A stretch of 5,025 bases of DNA from an uncultured Azospirillum sp. (GTDB lineage: Bacteria > Pseudomonadota > Alphaproteobacteria > Azospirillales > Azospirillaceae): positions 1-5,025 of the forward strand of contig CALGOL010000085.1 of NCBI GenBank assembly GCA_937960755.1. The letters run 5' to 3'. Each line of letters begins with the position of its first letter. Positions within the stretch are counted from its first letter, which is position 1. Below the pieces are notes generated by a model. That model made no database searches. It saw only the letters and a list, made by a program, of their open reading frames with translations, and was not told where the DNA came from. Position numbers and translations under genes: made by a program. This document shows positions 1 to 5,025 of this stretch, piece after piece.

Positions 1-1
1 G

Positions 2-187
2 GCGCAACTAAGCGCGCGGGAGCGGGAGGTGGCGGCTTTGATGGTCGAGGGTTGCGCTAACAAGGTGATCGCCGCCCGGCTGGGCATCGGCGTGCGCACG
101 GTGGAGACGCACCGCGCCAACATCCACGCCAAGCTTGGCGTGCGCACCGTGGCGGAATTGATGCGGCTATGGCTGCACGTCGAATGA
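2..187 (+). CDS. LuxR/FixJ-type response regulator, C-terminal HTH domain (5'-truncated)
   Basis: The frame starting at base 2 is open to a TGA at 185-187 and encodes the last 61 residues of a protein that begins outside the window. The segment is a near-complete GerE/LuxR helix-turn-helix: an LSxREREV opening, then an NKxIAxxLGI helix pair, then RTVETHRANIHAKLGV with the recognition helix, and a short AELMRLW tail. This RTVExHRxxxxxKLGxR pattern is typical of the FixJ/NarL class of two-component response regulators, which bind DNA as dimers after receiver phosphorylation. The receiver domain is not visible, so an orphan LuxR protein without one is possible. A terminator-like hairpin follows about 40 bases downstream, suggesting its transcript ends there. 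Whether it controls the polysaccharide-type genes to the right cannot be told from this window. Confidence 0.93.
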   Translation, partial: AQLSAREREVAALMVEGCANKVIAARLGIGVRTVETHRANIHAKLGVRTVAELMRLWLHVE

Positions 188-228
188 GGCCGGTTCGCCG
201 ATGAACAGACTAAACATGCAAGCCGGAG

Positions 229-267
229 AAGCCAGCGGCGGCATATGGCGACAGGCTGGCTTTCTTT
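229..267 (+). terminator. Probable rho-independent terminator after the regulator gene
   Basis: A perfect 8-bp inverted repeat, AAGCCAGC (229-236) and GCTGGCTT (255-262), encloses an 18-base loop and runs directly into a T-rich stretch, TTTCTTT at 261-267. It lies 41 bases after the stop of the LuxR-type gene and before the next gene. The loop is longer than usual and the T-run is interrupted by one C, so it may be weak. Confidence 0.5.
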
Positions 268-321
268 GATCCGCGGCGCCATAGTTATGGTGACGGATTG
301 TTTGGCGACAAGGGGCGACAG

Positions 322-588
322 GTGCGAACGCGGACTATCATCGTCGGCGCGGTGGTGCTCGCCCTAGCGGCCGGGGCGGGCCGCACCGTGCGTGAAGCGG
401 GTAGCGAAGTCGCCCGCGCCGGCGCCGATTTCGTCGTCGAGTATCTGTGGTTCGTCGGCACGTCGCTCATCAGCCACCTGCCGGAAATCGTCTTCGCCTA
501 TCTGCTTATTAAAGCGGTCCAGCGGTTGTTGGGGCGGCGTGAAGAGGAATTGGAGCGCGACGTGCAAAAGTGGGCGCAGCGGGAATAA
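322..588 (+). CDS. Small hypothetical membrane protein (88 aa)
   Basis: I do not recognise this protein. Starting at GTG 322 it has 88 residues: a basic N-terminus, a hydrophobic stretch at about 6-20, a mixed amphipathic region, a second hydrophobic segment at about 50-70 that follows a His-Leu-Pro break, and a strongly charged tail rich in Arg and Glu (about 73-88). This fits a small inner-membrane protein with two helices, or a signal-like N-terminus plus one helix. I prefer GTG 322 because AAGGGG at 308-313 sits 8 bases upstream as a good ribosome-binding site. An in-frame TTG at 298 would add 8 polar residues but has a poor site. The frame is open back to a stop at 211. The gene converges on the glycosyltransferase gene with only 14 bases between stops. 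No function can be assigned. Confidence 0.62.
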   Translation: MRTRTIIVGAVVLALAAGAGRTVREAGSEVARAGADFVVEYLWFVGTSLISHLPEIVFAYLLIKAVQRLLGRREEELERDVQKWAQRE

Positions 589-602
589 TCCTCCGCCCCG
601 CT

Positions 603-1901
603 TCACCAATGGGTGGTTTGCCGCCAGATGCGTTCCGGCACGTAACCGTGCCGCAAGCCGATGCGCAACAGCTCCTTAACGATCGGCGGCAACAGCGACA
701 AGTAAAGCCCCATGCGATAGAGCGGCGTCAGCGGCGCCAGCAGAATCGTCGTCATCCGCGGCACACCCAAAATATCGTTGGCGGCCAGCAAACGGATCGC
801 CGTTTCCCACGTGTGCATCCAGTACATGAAGGTGAGAATACGCGATGTTGTAAACGGATCGGTGGCGGCATAGTAAATCAGCGCGATCAAGAAAAAAACC
901 GGGGCGCAAAAACGGATCAATATCTGATCCAACATCATAAAAAAATTCGCGTATCCAAATAGAGATACTTTTAGAATGTCGCGCTGCTTGCGCAGCCGGA
1001 TTTTAATCATGTTGCGTTCCCAGCGGGAACGTTGACGCACCAGGCCGCGCCAGGTCGACGGGCAATCCACCCAGATGACGGCGTAGGGCGCAAAACGCAG
1101 CTTCCAACCGGCTTTGCGCAGCCGCATGGTCAGGTCGGTGTCGTCGCCCAACCCGGTGTCATACCCCCCGAGAGCGCGCAGCGCGTCGGCGCGGAACATG
1201 CCTCCCGCCCCAGCGATGATCGACAGCAGGCCAAGGTGCGACCGCCAAAGCCGGCTCATCGCCACGTTGAAAGCGTATTCGATCTCTTGCATCAAGGTGA
1301 TGATCGAGTCGCGGGCGTTGCGCACCCGCAGATGCGCCGTCACGCCGCCGACTTTGGGATCGGCGAACGGCGCCAGCATTTCATGAACGGCGCCGATCTG
1401 CACGTCGGCGTCCGCGTCGATAATCATGATAAACTCGCCGCGTGCGCGCTGAATGCCGATGTTCAGACAACTTGGCTTGCCGGAATGAGAAGTCGCGCGA
1501 AAACAGCGAACATGTCCGGTTCCTGCAAAACTATTGGCTATCTCATAGGTGTTGTCGTCCGAACAATCGTCGACGACGATGATGTCAAGCCGCGGATACG
1601 AGCAAGCCAGCACGGATCGAATGGTGCCGGCGATGCCGGCGGCTTCGTTGCGCCCGGCGATCACCACGGAGACAAGCGGAAGACGGCCGGGATTCTTCGG
1701 CGGCGGCGGAAAAAGCTTATTTGGAATAAAGATACTCGCGAACCATAAAAATATTATCGGTCCTTGAAAACGTATAATCGGCCCGATCACAAAGAAGACA
1801 AACAGAAGATTATACCATGGCAGGCTGGGAATAGCGTTGATCGTCTTGATCGCATTGAACGGATCAAGCCCTTCGACAAAGTATCTTAAGAATTCCTGCA
1901 C
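603..1901 (-). CDS. Membrane-bound processive glycosyltransferase, family 2 (polysaccharide synthase)
   Basis: This 432-residue protein has the architecture of synthases that polymerise a glycan from nucleotide sugars on the cytoplasmic side and pass it through their own membrane channel. Hydrophobic segments at about 31-59 precede a GT-A domain at about 75-300, and further segments lie near 316-344, 353-375 and 385-405. Visible motifs are VSVVIAGRNE near 77-86, Asp111-Asp112 for the nucleotide, the D162-A-D164 metal site, GDDTDL at 252-257 in the catalytic-base position, and Q290-R-S-R293-W294, the QxxRW signature of processive enzymes such as cellulose, hyaluronan and poly-GlcNAc synthases. 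No PilZ domain follows. The start is GTG: an in-frame TGA lies at 1968-1970 and no other usual start codon intervenes. The upstream GGCGAG site is weak. The sugar cannot be named; beta-glucan, hyaluronan-like or chitin-like products are all open. Both ends of the gene are distinctly AT-rich compared with its neighbours. Confidence 0.92.
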   Translation of the reverse strand: MQEFLRYFVEGLDPFNAIKTINAIPSLPWYNLLFVFFVIGPIIRFQGPIIFLWFASIFIPNKLFPPPPKNPGRLPLVSVVIAGRNEAAGIAGTIRSVLACSYPRLDIIVVDDCSDDNTYEIANSFAGTGHVRCFRATSHSGKPSCLNIGIQRARGEFIMIIDADADVQIGAVHEMLAPFADPKVGGVTAHLRVRNARDSIITLMQEIEYAFNVAMSRLWRSHLGLLSIIAGAGGMFRADALRALGGYDTGLGDDTDLTMRLRKAGWKLRFAPYAVIWVDCPSTWRGLVRQRSRWERNMIKIRLRKQRDILKVSLFGYANFFMMLDQILIRFCAPVFFLIALIYYAATDPFTTSRILTFMYWMHTWETAIRLLAANDILGVPRMTTILLAPLTPLYRMGLYLSLLPPIVKELLRIGLRHGYVPERIWRQTTHW

Positions 1902-1952
1902 GCCGCGACTCGCCGTCTCCGAAACGGGATTCAGCCCCGCTAACCATGCAAT

Positions 1953-1981
1953 GGTATCCGCCCCGACTCATCTCTTGTCAA
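1953..1981 (-). promoter_or_regulatory. Candidate sigma-70-type promoter for the glycosyltransferase
   Basis: On the minus strand a perfect TTGACA (-35, at 1976-1981) is followed after 17 bases by GATACC (-10, at 1953-1958), a 3-of-6 match to TATAAT. The predicted start, near 1946, would leave a leader of roughly 45 bases before GTG 1901. The sequence just upstream of the -35 box, about 1986-2006, is an A-rich stretch on this strand and could serve as an UP element. The weak -10 box may mean an activator is needed. Confidence 0.45.
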
Positions 1982-2012
1982 CGAAGCATTTTTTTGTTAC
2001 ATTTTAGGCATA

Positions 2013-2041
2013 TTGGAATAGTGGTTATCGTCAACAATAAT
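2013..2041 (+). promoter_or_regulatory. Candidate sigma-70-type promoter for the GYF_2-domain gene
   Basis: TTGGAA (2013-2018, 4 of 6 to TTGACA) and AATAAT (2036-2041, 5 of 6 to TATAAT) are separated by the optimal 17 bases in an otherwise GC-rich region. Transcription would begin near 2048, about 29 bases before ATG 2077. It lies back to back with the candidate promoter of the glycosyltransferase, the two -35 boxes being about 31 bases apart. Confidence 0.45.
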
Positions 2042-2076
2042 GCGCGTCGAAGCGGGTATGACGCGCCGAGGACGGG

Positions 2077-2400
2077 ATGTCGGTTATGACGCAGAAGGCT
2101 GCGAACATGGCGACGGATCGCTACTACCTCATGCTGAAGGGCAAGAGCGTGGGACCGCTCACCCCTGCCCAACTCGCTCGCGTCTATCAAGAAGGCCTGA
2201 TTAATCGCCATTCGCGCATAAGGGGCGAAGGCCGTGGCGACGCCGTGCCGCTTTATCGCGACCGCGCCGTTTCAGCCGCGGTTTTTGGCCGGCATCGGCA
2301 CATGCAGGTATTGCGCGGCGTGCTTGAAGAGCAGCGCAGCGCGTCGCTGGCCGGCATGGCGTTTTCCATTGCGGCGGCGCTGTTCGCCGTCGCGCGCTAA
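2077..2400 (+). CDS. GYF_2-like domain protein with C-terminal membrane anchor (107 aa)
   Basis: Residues about 16-62 resemble the bacterial GYF_2 (DUF4339-type) domain: an aromatic pair YY, then G-K-S-V-G26-P27-L28, a Leu at 33, and G40-L41-I42. This keeps the GP-F-x4-M-x2-W-x3-GYF spacing of the wider GYF fold, although the aromatic Trp, Tyr and Phe of that signature are replaced by aliphatic residues. A basic linker follows (about 61-88), and the protein ends with one hydrophobic helix, about 90-105, suggesting a tail anchor with the domain in the cytoplasm. Eukaryotic GYF domains bind proline-rich peptides; the bacterial version is assumed to be a protein-interaction module. Starts at ATG 2077 (GAGGA 4 bases upstream, rather close), 2086 or 2107 (GAAGG about 8 bases upstream) are all possible, and all keep the domain. 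It is divergent from the glycosyltransferase and converges on the Tat-exported protein, with 12 bases between stops. Confidence 0.72.
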   Translation: MSVMTQKAANMATDRYYLMLKGKSVGPLTPAQLARVYQEGLINRHSRIRGEGRGDAVPLYRDRAVSAAVFGRHRHMQVLRGVLEEQRSASLAGMAFSIAAALFAVAR

Positions 2401-2412
2401 CACCCGCAAACC

Positions 2413-3315
2413 TTACCGCTCAATCATCGCCCGCAAGGGACGGTAGGCGTTAACCGCGCTTCCCTTAAACCAAGGCCCTGCGCCGCGACCTTGCGCCAGA
2501 AGCGCCAAGGCGGTCATGTCCGCCCGCATTCCCGGCCAATCCGCCTTGTCATAGCTGATGTTTTCTCGCGCTTGGCCGCCGCTGACGGTCAGGCCGAAGC
2601 GCCACGGCTTCGGCCGGGCGTCCAACCGGTCCAATAGCTTGGCGGCGAACGCCGCCGTCGCCTGGGGGGTGTTGCGATAGGCCATCAAGGCCACCTCGTC
2701 AGACGCCGCCAGCAGCGCCGCCGCCATATCGACGCTTCCCTTCCCCGGATCGTCAAACGCGGTTCCGGCGAAAGACGGATGCAGCACGCATCCCAGCGCT
2801 TTGGCGGGGGATAGCTCCTTGCGGACGTTTCGCAGCAAGGACGCTGTCCCCGCCGCCAGTCGGGCGCGGGCGACGGCGTCGCGGCTCTTCCATTCCGGCA
2901 ACACATGCGGCTCGACGTCAAGGTATAGTCCGGTCGCCGCCGCTGACGCGCCGCTCGCTCGCAACAGCGCCGCCAGGGGGGCGGGCGTACGCTCCGCCAG
3001 CGCCCATTTCGGATCGCCGGCCGCCAGCCAAACCGTCAAACCGGCGGCGACGTAGGGGGCTAAGGCCCGATCAAGCGCCGAAGGTTCGCGGAAAAAACCG
3101 CCACGGTCAGCGGGCGGGATCGACAAGAAGACCGTGCGAAAACCGAGGCGAGCGGCGAAATCGGCCGCTTCCCGCCATTCCGCCGCCGGGGTTTCCCAAA
3201 TCCATAAGGCGTCGTCGCCCTCGGCCGCATGCGACCAGCGACCAGCGCCGACGAGCGGCGCGGCCGCCGCGGCGGCGAGCAGAGTGCGGCGGGAAATTAC
3301 AGCGGACGCAGCCAT
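2413..3315 (-). CDS. Tat-exported TIM-barrel protein, putative glycoside hydrolase
   Basis: The protein (300 residues from ATG 3315) starts with a twin-arginine signal, S-R-R-T-L-L followed by an alanine-rich hydrophobic stretch, so it is probably exported folded to the periplasm. The rest alternates short hydrophobic strands and helices like a (beta/alpha)8 barrel: LWIWET, RTVFLSIP, LTVWLAAGDP, GLYLDVEPH, LGCVLHP, EVALMAYRN, RFGLTVSG and a closing SAVNAYR strand. Asp133 and Glu135 in YLDVEP sit at a strand end, where GH18- and GH25-like enzymes hold acidic catalytic residues, so a glycan-cleaving role is inferred; I cannot name a family. ATG 3315 has a GGGGG ribosome-binding site 5 bases upstream. 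The alternative ATG at 3327 lacks one and would add four residues. The start overlaps the end of the HlyD-type gene by 19 bases, which implies one operon with coupled translation. A binding-only barrel protein is the main alternative. Confidence 0.78.
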   Translation of the reverse strand: MAASAVISRRTLLAAAAAAPLVGAGRWSHAAEGDDALWIWETPAAEWREAADFAARLGFRTVFLSIPPADRGGFFREPSALDRALAPYVAAGLTVWLAAGDPKWALAERTPAPLAALLRASGASAAATGLYLDVEPHVLPEWKSRDAVARARLAAGTASLLRNVRKELSPAKALGCVLHPSFAGTAFDDPGKGSVDMAAALLAASDEVALMAYRNTPQATAAFAAKLLDRLDARPKPWRFGLTVSGGQARENISYDKADWPGMRADMTALALLAQGRGAGPWFKGSAVNAYRPLRAMIER

Positions 3316-4382
3316 TCCGGCCCCCATTTATGGGTTTCGCCAAGGTGTATCACCGCATCGACGCGGGCGTTGCCGTATAAAGAACCAAGGGCGTCGCCAT
3401 CAGGGATGATTTCCAACGGCGCATACTGCTGCCAGCGCTGGTTTTGCCAGAAGTAGCGCCGCAGCCGCGACGGCATCGGCCCCACCTCCACCGGCAAGGT
3501 CCGCACCTCGCCCGACAGCACGTGATCGGTTTCAGACAGGTACACGTCGGTGCGCATGCCGGCCCGCACCCGTTGCAGATCCGACAGCGCCACCCAAATC
3601 AAAATGCGCGCGCCCTCGGCGCGTTGCACCCGCGCCAAAGCAATGCCGGGATTGACCATTTCGCCGACAGTGCGCGGACAGGCGGTGACGACGCCGTCGT
3701 AAGGCGCGCGGGCGACATTCTCATCGACCAGCGCCACCAGCCGGCGCTGGCTGTCCAGCCGTTCCGCGAAGCCGGCGAGTTGCGCCGACTCCTCAACCCG
3801 CAACCGGGCGAGTTCGGCCTCGCGGCGCACCACGTCGGCTTGCGCCGCCGCCAGCGCGCCAATGGCCTGATCGTATTCGTTCAGCGCCCGCATGCGCTCT
3901 TTCAAGCCCGCTTCCTGGCGGCGGTGCGCCGCCTCCATGGCGTTGCGCAGCGCTTCGGCGTTGTCGGCGCGCTTTTGCGCCGCATCCGCCCGGCGGCCAG
4001 CGGCTTCAACGCGGGCTTGTCCTTGGGCCAAGCGCGCGTCATGGGTGATTTTACGCTGGGCGTATTGCGCCTCCAGCGCCGCCAACTCCTCGCGATACTT
4101 TCCGGTGCGCATGGGATCGTCCACCACGCCGATGGGGTCGCCTGCTTTCACCCGATCATTGCAGGTGACATAGAGCGCATGCACGCGGCCGGTGAAGGGA
4201 CTGGCGACGATGGTTTCCTCCACATCGATGTAACCGACGCCGATCACCCGCGCACTGTTGACGAACACCAGCCAGCCGATGCTCGCGAGGAACAGAGTGA
4301 GCAACAGACGGCGGCTCCAGCGCACCCGCGGCTGCGGCCGGCGATAATTCAGCACCCTTTTGCCCGCCGTCCTCACACGCAC
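3297..4382 (-). CDS. HlyD/EmrA-type membrane-fusion (periplasmic adaptor) protein
   Basis: The 361-residue protein has the standard adaptor layout. A short basic cytoplasmic tail leads to one membrane helix (about 24-43). A first lipoyl-like half-motif spans about 55-88 (SPFTGRV, then VKAGDPIGVVDD). A long Ala/Arg/Glu/Gln-rich coiled-coil hairpin covers about 93-218, and the matching second half-motif lies at about 222-253 (ARAPYDGVV, then GEMVNPG). A beta-barrel region follows to about 348. Such proteins link an inner-membrane transporter or synthase to the outer envelope. Without a transporter gene next to it, and with a processive glycosyltransferase nearby, a role in polysaccharide export like BgsB or Alg44 is more likely than drug efflux, but this is inference. 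There is no PilZ domain, unlike Alg44. GTG 4382 is the first start after an in-frame TGA at 4386-4388; GTG 4376 is also possible. The gene overlaps the downstream Tat-protein gene. Confidence 0.9.
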   Translation of the reverse strand: MRVRTAGKRVLNYRRPQPRVRWSRRLLLTLFLASIGWLVFVNSARVIGVGYIDVEETIVASPFTGRVHALYVTCNDRVKAGDPIGVVDDPMRTGKYREELAALEAQYAQRKITHDARLAQGQARVEAAGRRADAAQKRADNAEALRNAMEAAHRRQEAGLKERMRALNEYDQAIGALAAAQADVVRREAELARLRVEESAQLAGFAERLDSQRRLVALVDENVARAPYDGVVTACPRTVGEMVNPGIALARVQRAEGARILIWVALSDLQRVRAGMRTDVYLSETDHVLSGEVRTLPVEVGPMPSRLRRYFWQNQRWQQYAPLEIIPDGDALGSLYGNARVDAVIHLGETHKWGPEWLRPL

Positions 4383-4465
4383 CGCTCACCGCCGTCGTTC
4401 AGCATTCCCTTGTGATTGGTTAGCGCTTTTGCCAGATTGCGGCAACGGTGGGGAGGCGTGATCCG
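4383..4465. promoter_or_regulatory. Divergent intergenic region between the HlyD-type and MinD-like genes
   Basis: The 83 bases separate two divergent starts and should hold control signals for both, but I found no convincing -35/-10 pair in either direction. An inverted repeat, TTGCC and GGCAA with a 7-base spacer (4429-4445), lies 20 bases before the MinD-like start and could be an operator or a leader hairpin. GGGAGG at 4451-4456 is the ribosome-binding site of the MinD-like gene. Confidence 0.35.
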
Positions 4466-5025
4466 ATGGCGACGATCGTTTGCGTGGTGGGCGACAAGGG
4501 CGGCACCGGCAAGTCGACATGGGCGCGGGCGTTGGCCGACCTTTATCGGCTGCTCGGCCTGCGTGCGGCGCTGTTCGACGGCGATTGGCTGGCGCGCAGC
4601 CTGTTCAAGATTTTTCGCGCGGCCGACGCCCAAGGCAAAGCGCTGCCGCTGGAAAAACAGGACCCGCGGCGCAGTTGCATGCCTTACGACGCGCGCGACC
4701 GCCGCTTAGGGCGCGATCTGCTGCTGAACAGCATGGCGCTGCCGGGGGCGGACGTCATGCTGCACGATCTGCCCGCCGGCTTTCGGTCCGATATCGCCGT
4801 GCTGATGGGCGCCGCCAATCCGCAAGAAGCGGTGCGCGAATTCGCCGCCAGCGCCGCCATGCTCAATCATAAGGTCGTCTTCATCAACGTCTTCACCCCC
4901 AGCCCGTCGGATTTTCACACCGCCCCTTGGCTGGCGGAAACCCTGGCCGGTCGCGCCGACAACGCCAGGGTCGTCGCCGTGCGCAACGGCCTGTTCGATA
5001 CCGAAGCCTTCGCGTTGTGGCGCGG
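4466..5025 (+). CDS. MinD/ParA-type P-loop ATPase (3'-truncated)
   Basis: The frame from ATG 4466 is open to the window edge, giving 186 residues of an incomplete protein. GGGAGG lies 9 bases before the start. The N-terminus carries the deviant Walker A motif of the MinD/ParA/BcsQ class, D10-K-G-G-T-G-K16-S-T, with the extra signature Lys11. It is followed by LFDGD (Asp38, Asp40) and, near 98-105, LHDLPAG, which matches the D-x-PAG switch II/Walker B region of MinD. These proteins dimerise on ATP and place cargo on membranes, poles or the nucleoid; BcsQ is the relative in enterobacterial cellulose loci. Its position, divergent from a membrane-fusion gene, suggests positioning of an envelope machine, but that is inference. 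The C-terminus is outside the window, so a membrane-targeting helix cannot be checked. The segment between LFDGD and HDLPAG (about 41-98) is Arg-rich and does not resemble standard MinD. Confidence 0.88.
   Translation, partial: MATIVCVVGDKGGTGKSTWARALADLYRLLGLRAALFDGDWLARSLFKIFRAADAQGKALPLEKQDPRRSCMPYDARDRRLGRDLLLNSMALPGADVMLHDLPAGFRSDIAVLMGAANPQEAVREFAASAAMLNHKVVFINVFTPSPSDFHTAPWLAETLAGRADNARVVAVRNGLFDTEAFALWR

Noticed and set aside
201..269. A 22-codon ATG frame between the regulator and the small membrane-protein gene
   Set aside because: It is very short, lacks a clear ribosome-binding site and overlaps the terminator hairpin.
578..602. Hairpin AGCGGG/CCCGCT between the convergent small gene and the glycosyltransferase gene, as a two-way terminator
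   Set aside because: The stem is only 6 bp, starts inside the coding sequence of the small gene, and has no T-run on either side.
1032..1748. A 238-codon open frame on the plus strand, opposite the glycosyltransferase gene
   Set aside because: It lies wholly antisense to the conserved catalytic domain and shows no family features of its own.
2234..2446. A possible frameshifted continuation of the GYF_2 gene in another plus-strand frame
   Set aside because: The 2077 frame remains plausible to its own stop and ends in a clean membrane helix, while the alternative frame yields an Arg/Ala/Cys-rich product.
2413..2684. Mobile element, tRNA, CRISPR or repeat array anywhere in the window
   Set aside because: No transposase, integrase, cloverleaf sequence, regularly spaced repeat or long terminal inverted repeat was seen on either strand; the interval given is only a placeholder for a window-wide check.
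3444..4415. A 323-codon open frame on the plus strand, opposite the HlyD-type gene
   Set aside because: It is the antisense shadow of a well-supported gene. Its product is His/Arg/Gln-rich with no recognisable domain, as expected for antisense frames in GC-rich DNA.
4373..4633. An 86-codon minus-strand frame running across the divergent intergenic region into the HlyD-type start
   Set aside because: It is antisense to the ATPase for most of its length and has no recognisable domain.
4480..4872. A 130-codon open frame on the plus strand
   Set aside because: It is out of frame with the MinD-like ATPase, whose Walker A and DLPAG motifs fix the true reading frame from 4466. Its product is low-complexity and Arg/Ala-rich.

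Overview
The window is GC-rich (hand counts reach about 73% G+C in the membrane-fusion gene), tightly packed, and carries a FixJ/NarL-type response-regulator tail, a Tat signal and several GTG starts. This fits a Gram-negative proteobacterium, probably an alphaproteobacterium. That assignment rests on style only; no marker gene is present.

Layout: (1) 2-187 (+), the C-terminal DNA-binding domain of a LuxR/FixJ-type regulator cut by the left edge, followed by a likely intrinsic terminator. (2) About 322-588 (+), a small unrecognised membrane protein. (3) 603-1901 (-), a membrane-bound processive family 2 glycosyltransferase, convergent with the small gene. (4) An AT-rich divergent intergenic region (1902-2076) with one candidate promoter for each direction. 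(5) 2077-2400 (+), a small protein with a GYF_2-like domain and a C-terminal membrane helix. (6) A minus-strand pair transcribed from right to left: a HlyD-type membrane-fusion protein (3297-4382) whose end overlaps the start of a Tat-exported, probably (beta/alpha)8-barrel protein (2413-3315). (7) From 4466 to the right edge (+), a MinD/ParA-type ATPase, divergent from the HlyD gene and cut by the window end.

Taken together, regions 3-7 look like a synthase-dependent exopolysaccharide locus. A QxxRW-type synthase would polymerise and translocate the glycan, the HlyD-type protein would bridge the periplasm, and the Tat-exported barrel protein could trim or modify the chain. The MinD-like ATPase would occupy the place BcsQ takes in cellulose loci, and the GYF_2 protein could act as a membrane-anchored adaptor. 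The synthase plus HlyD pairing recalls the BgsA/BgsB mixed-linkage beta-glucan system of rhizobia. The addition of a Tat barrel protein, a GYF_2 protein and a MinD-like ATPase is not a combination I recognise. The glycan, and the joint function itself, are inferences from gene families and proximity. No RNA gene, CRISPR array, insertion sequence or other mobile element was seen.
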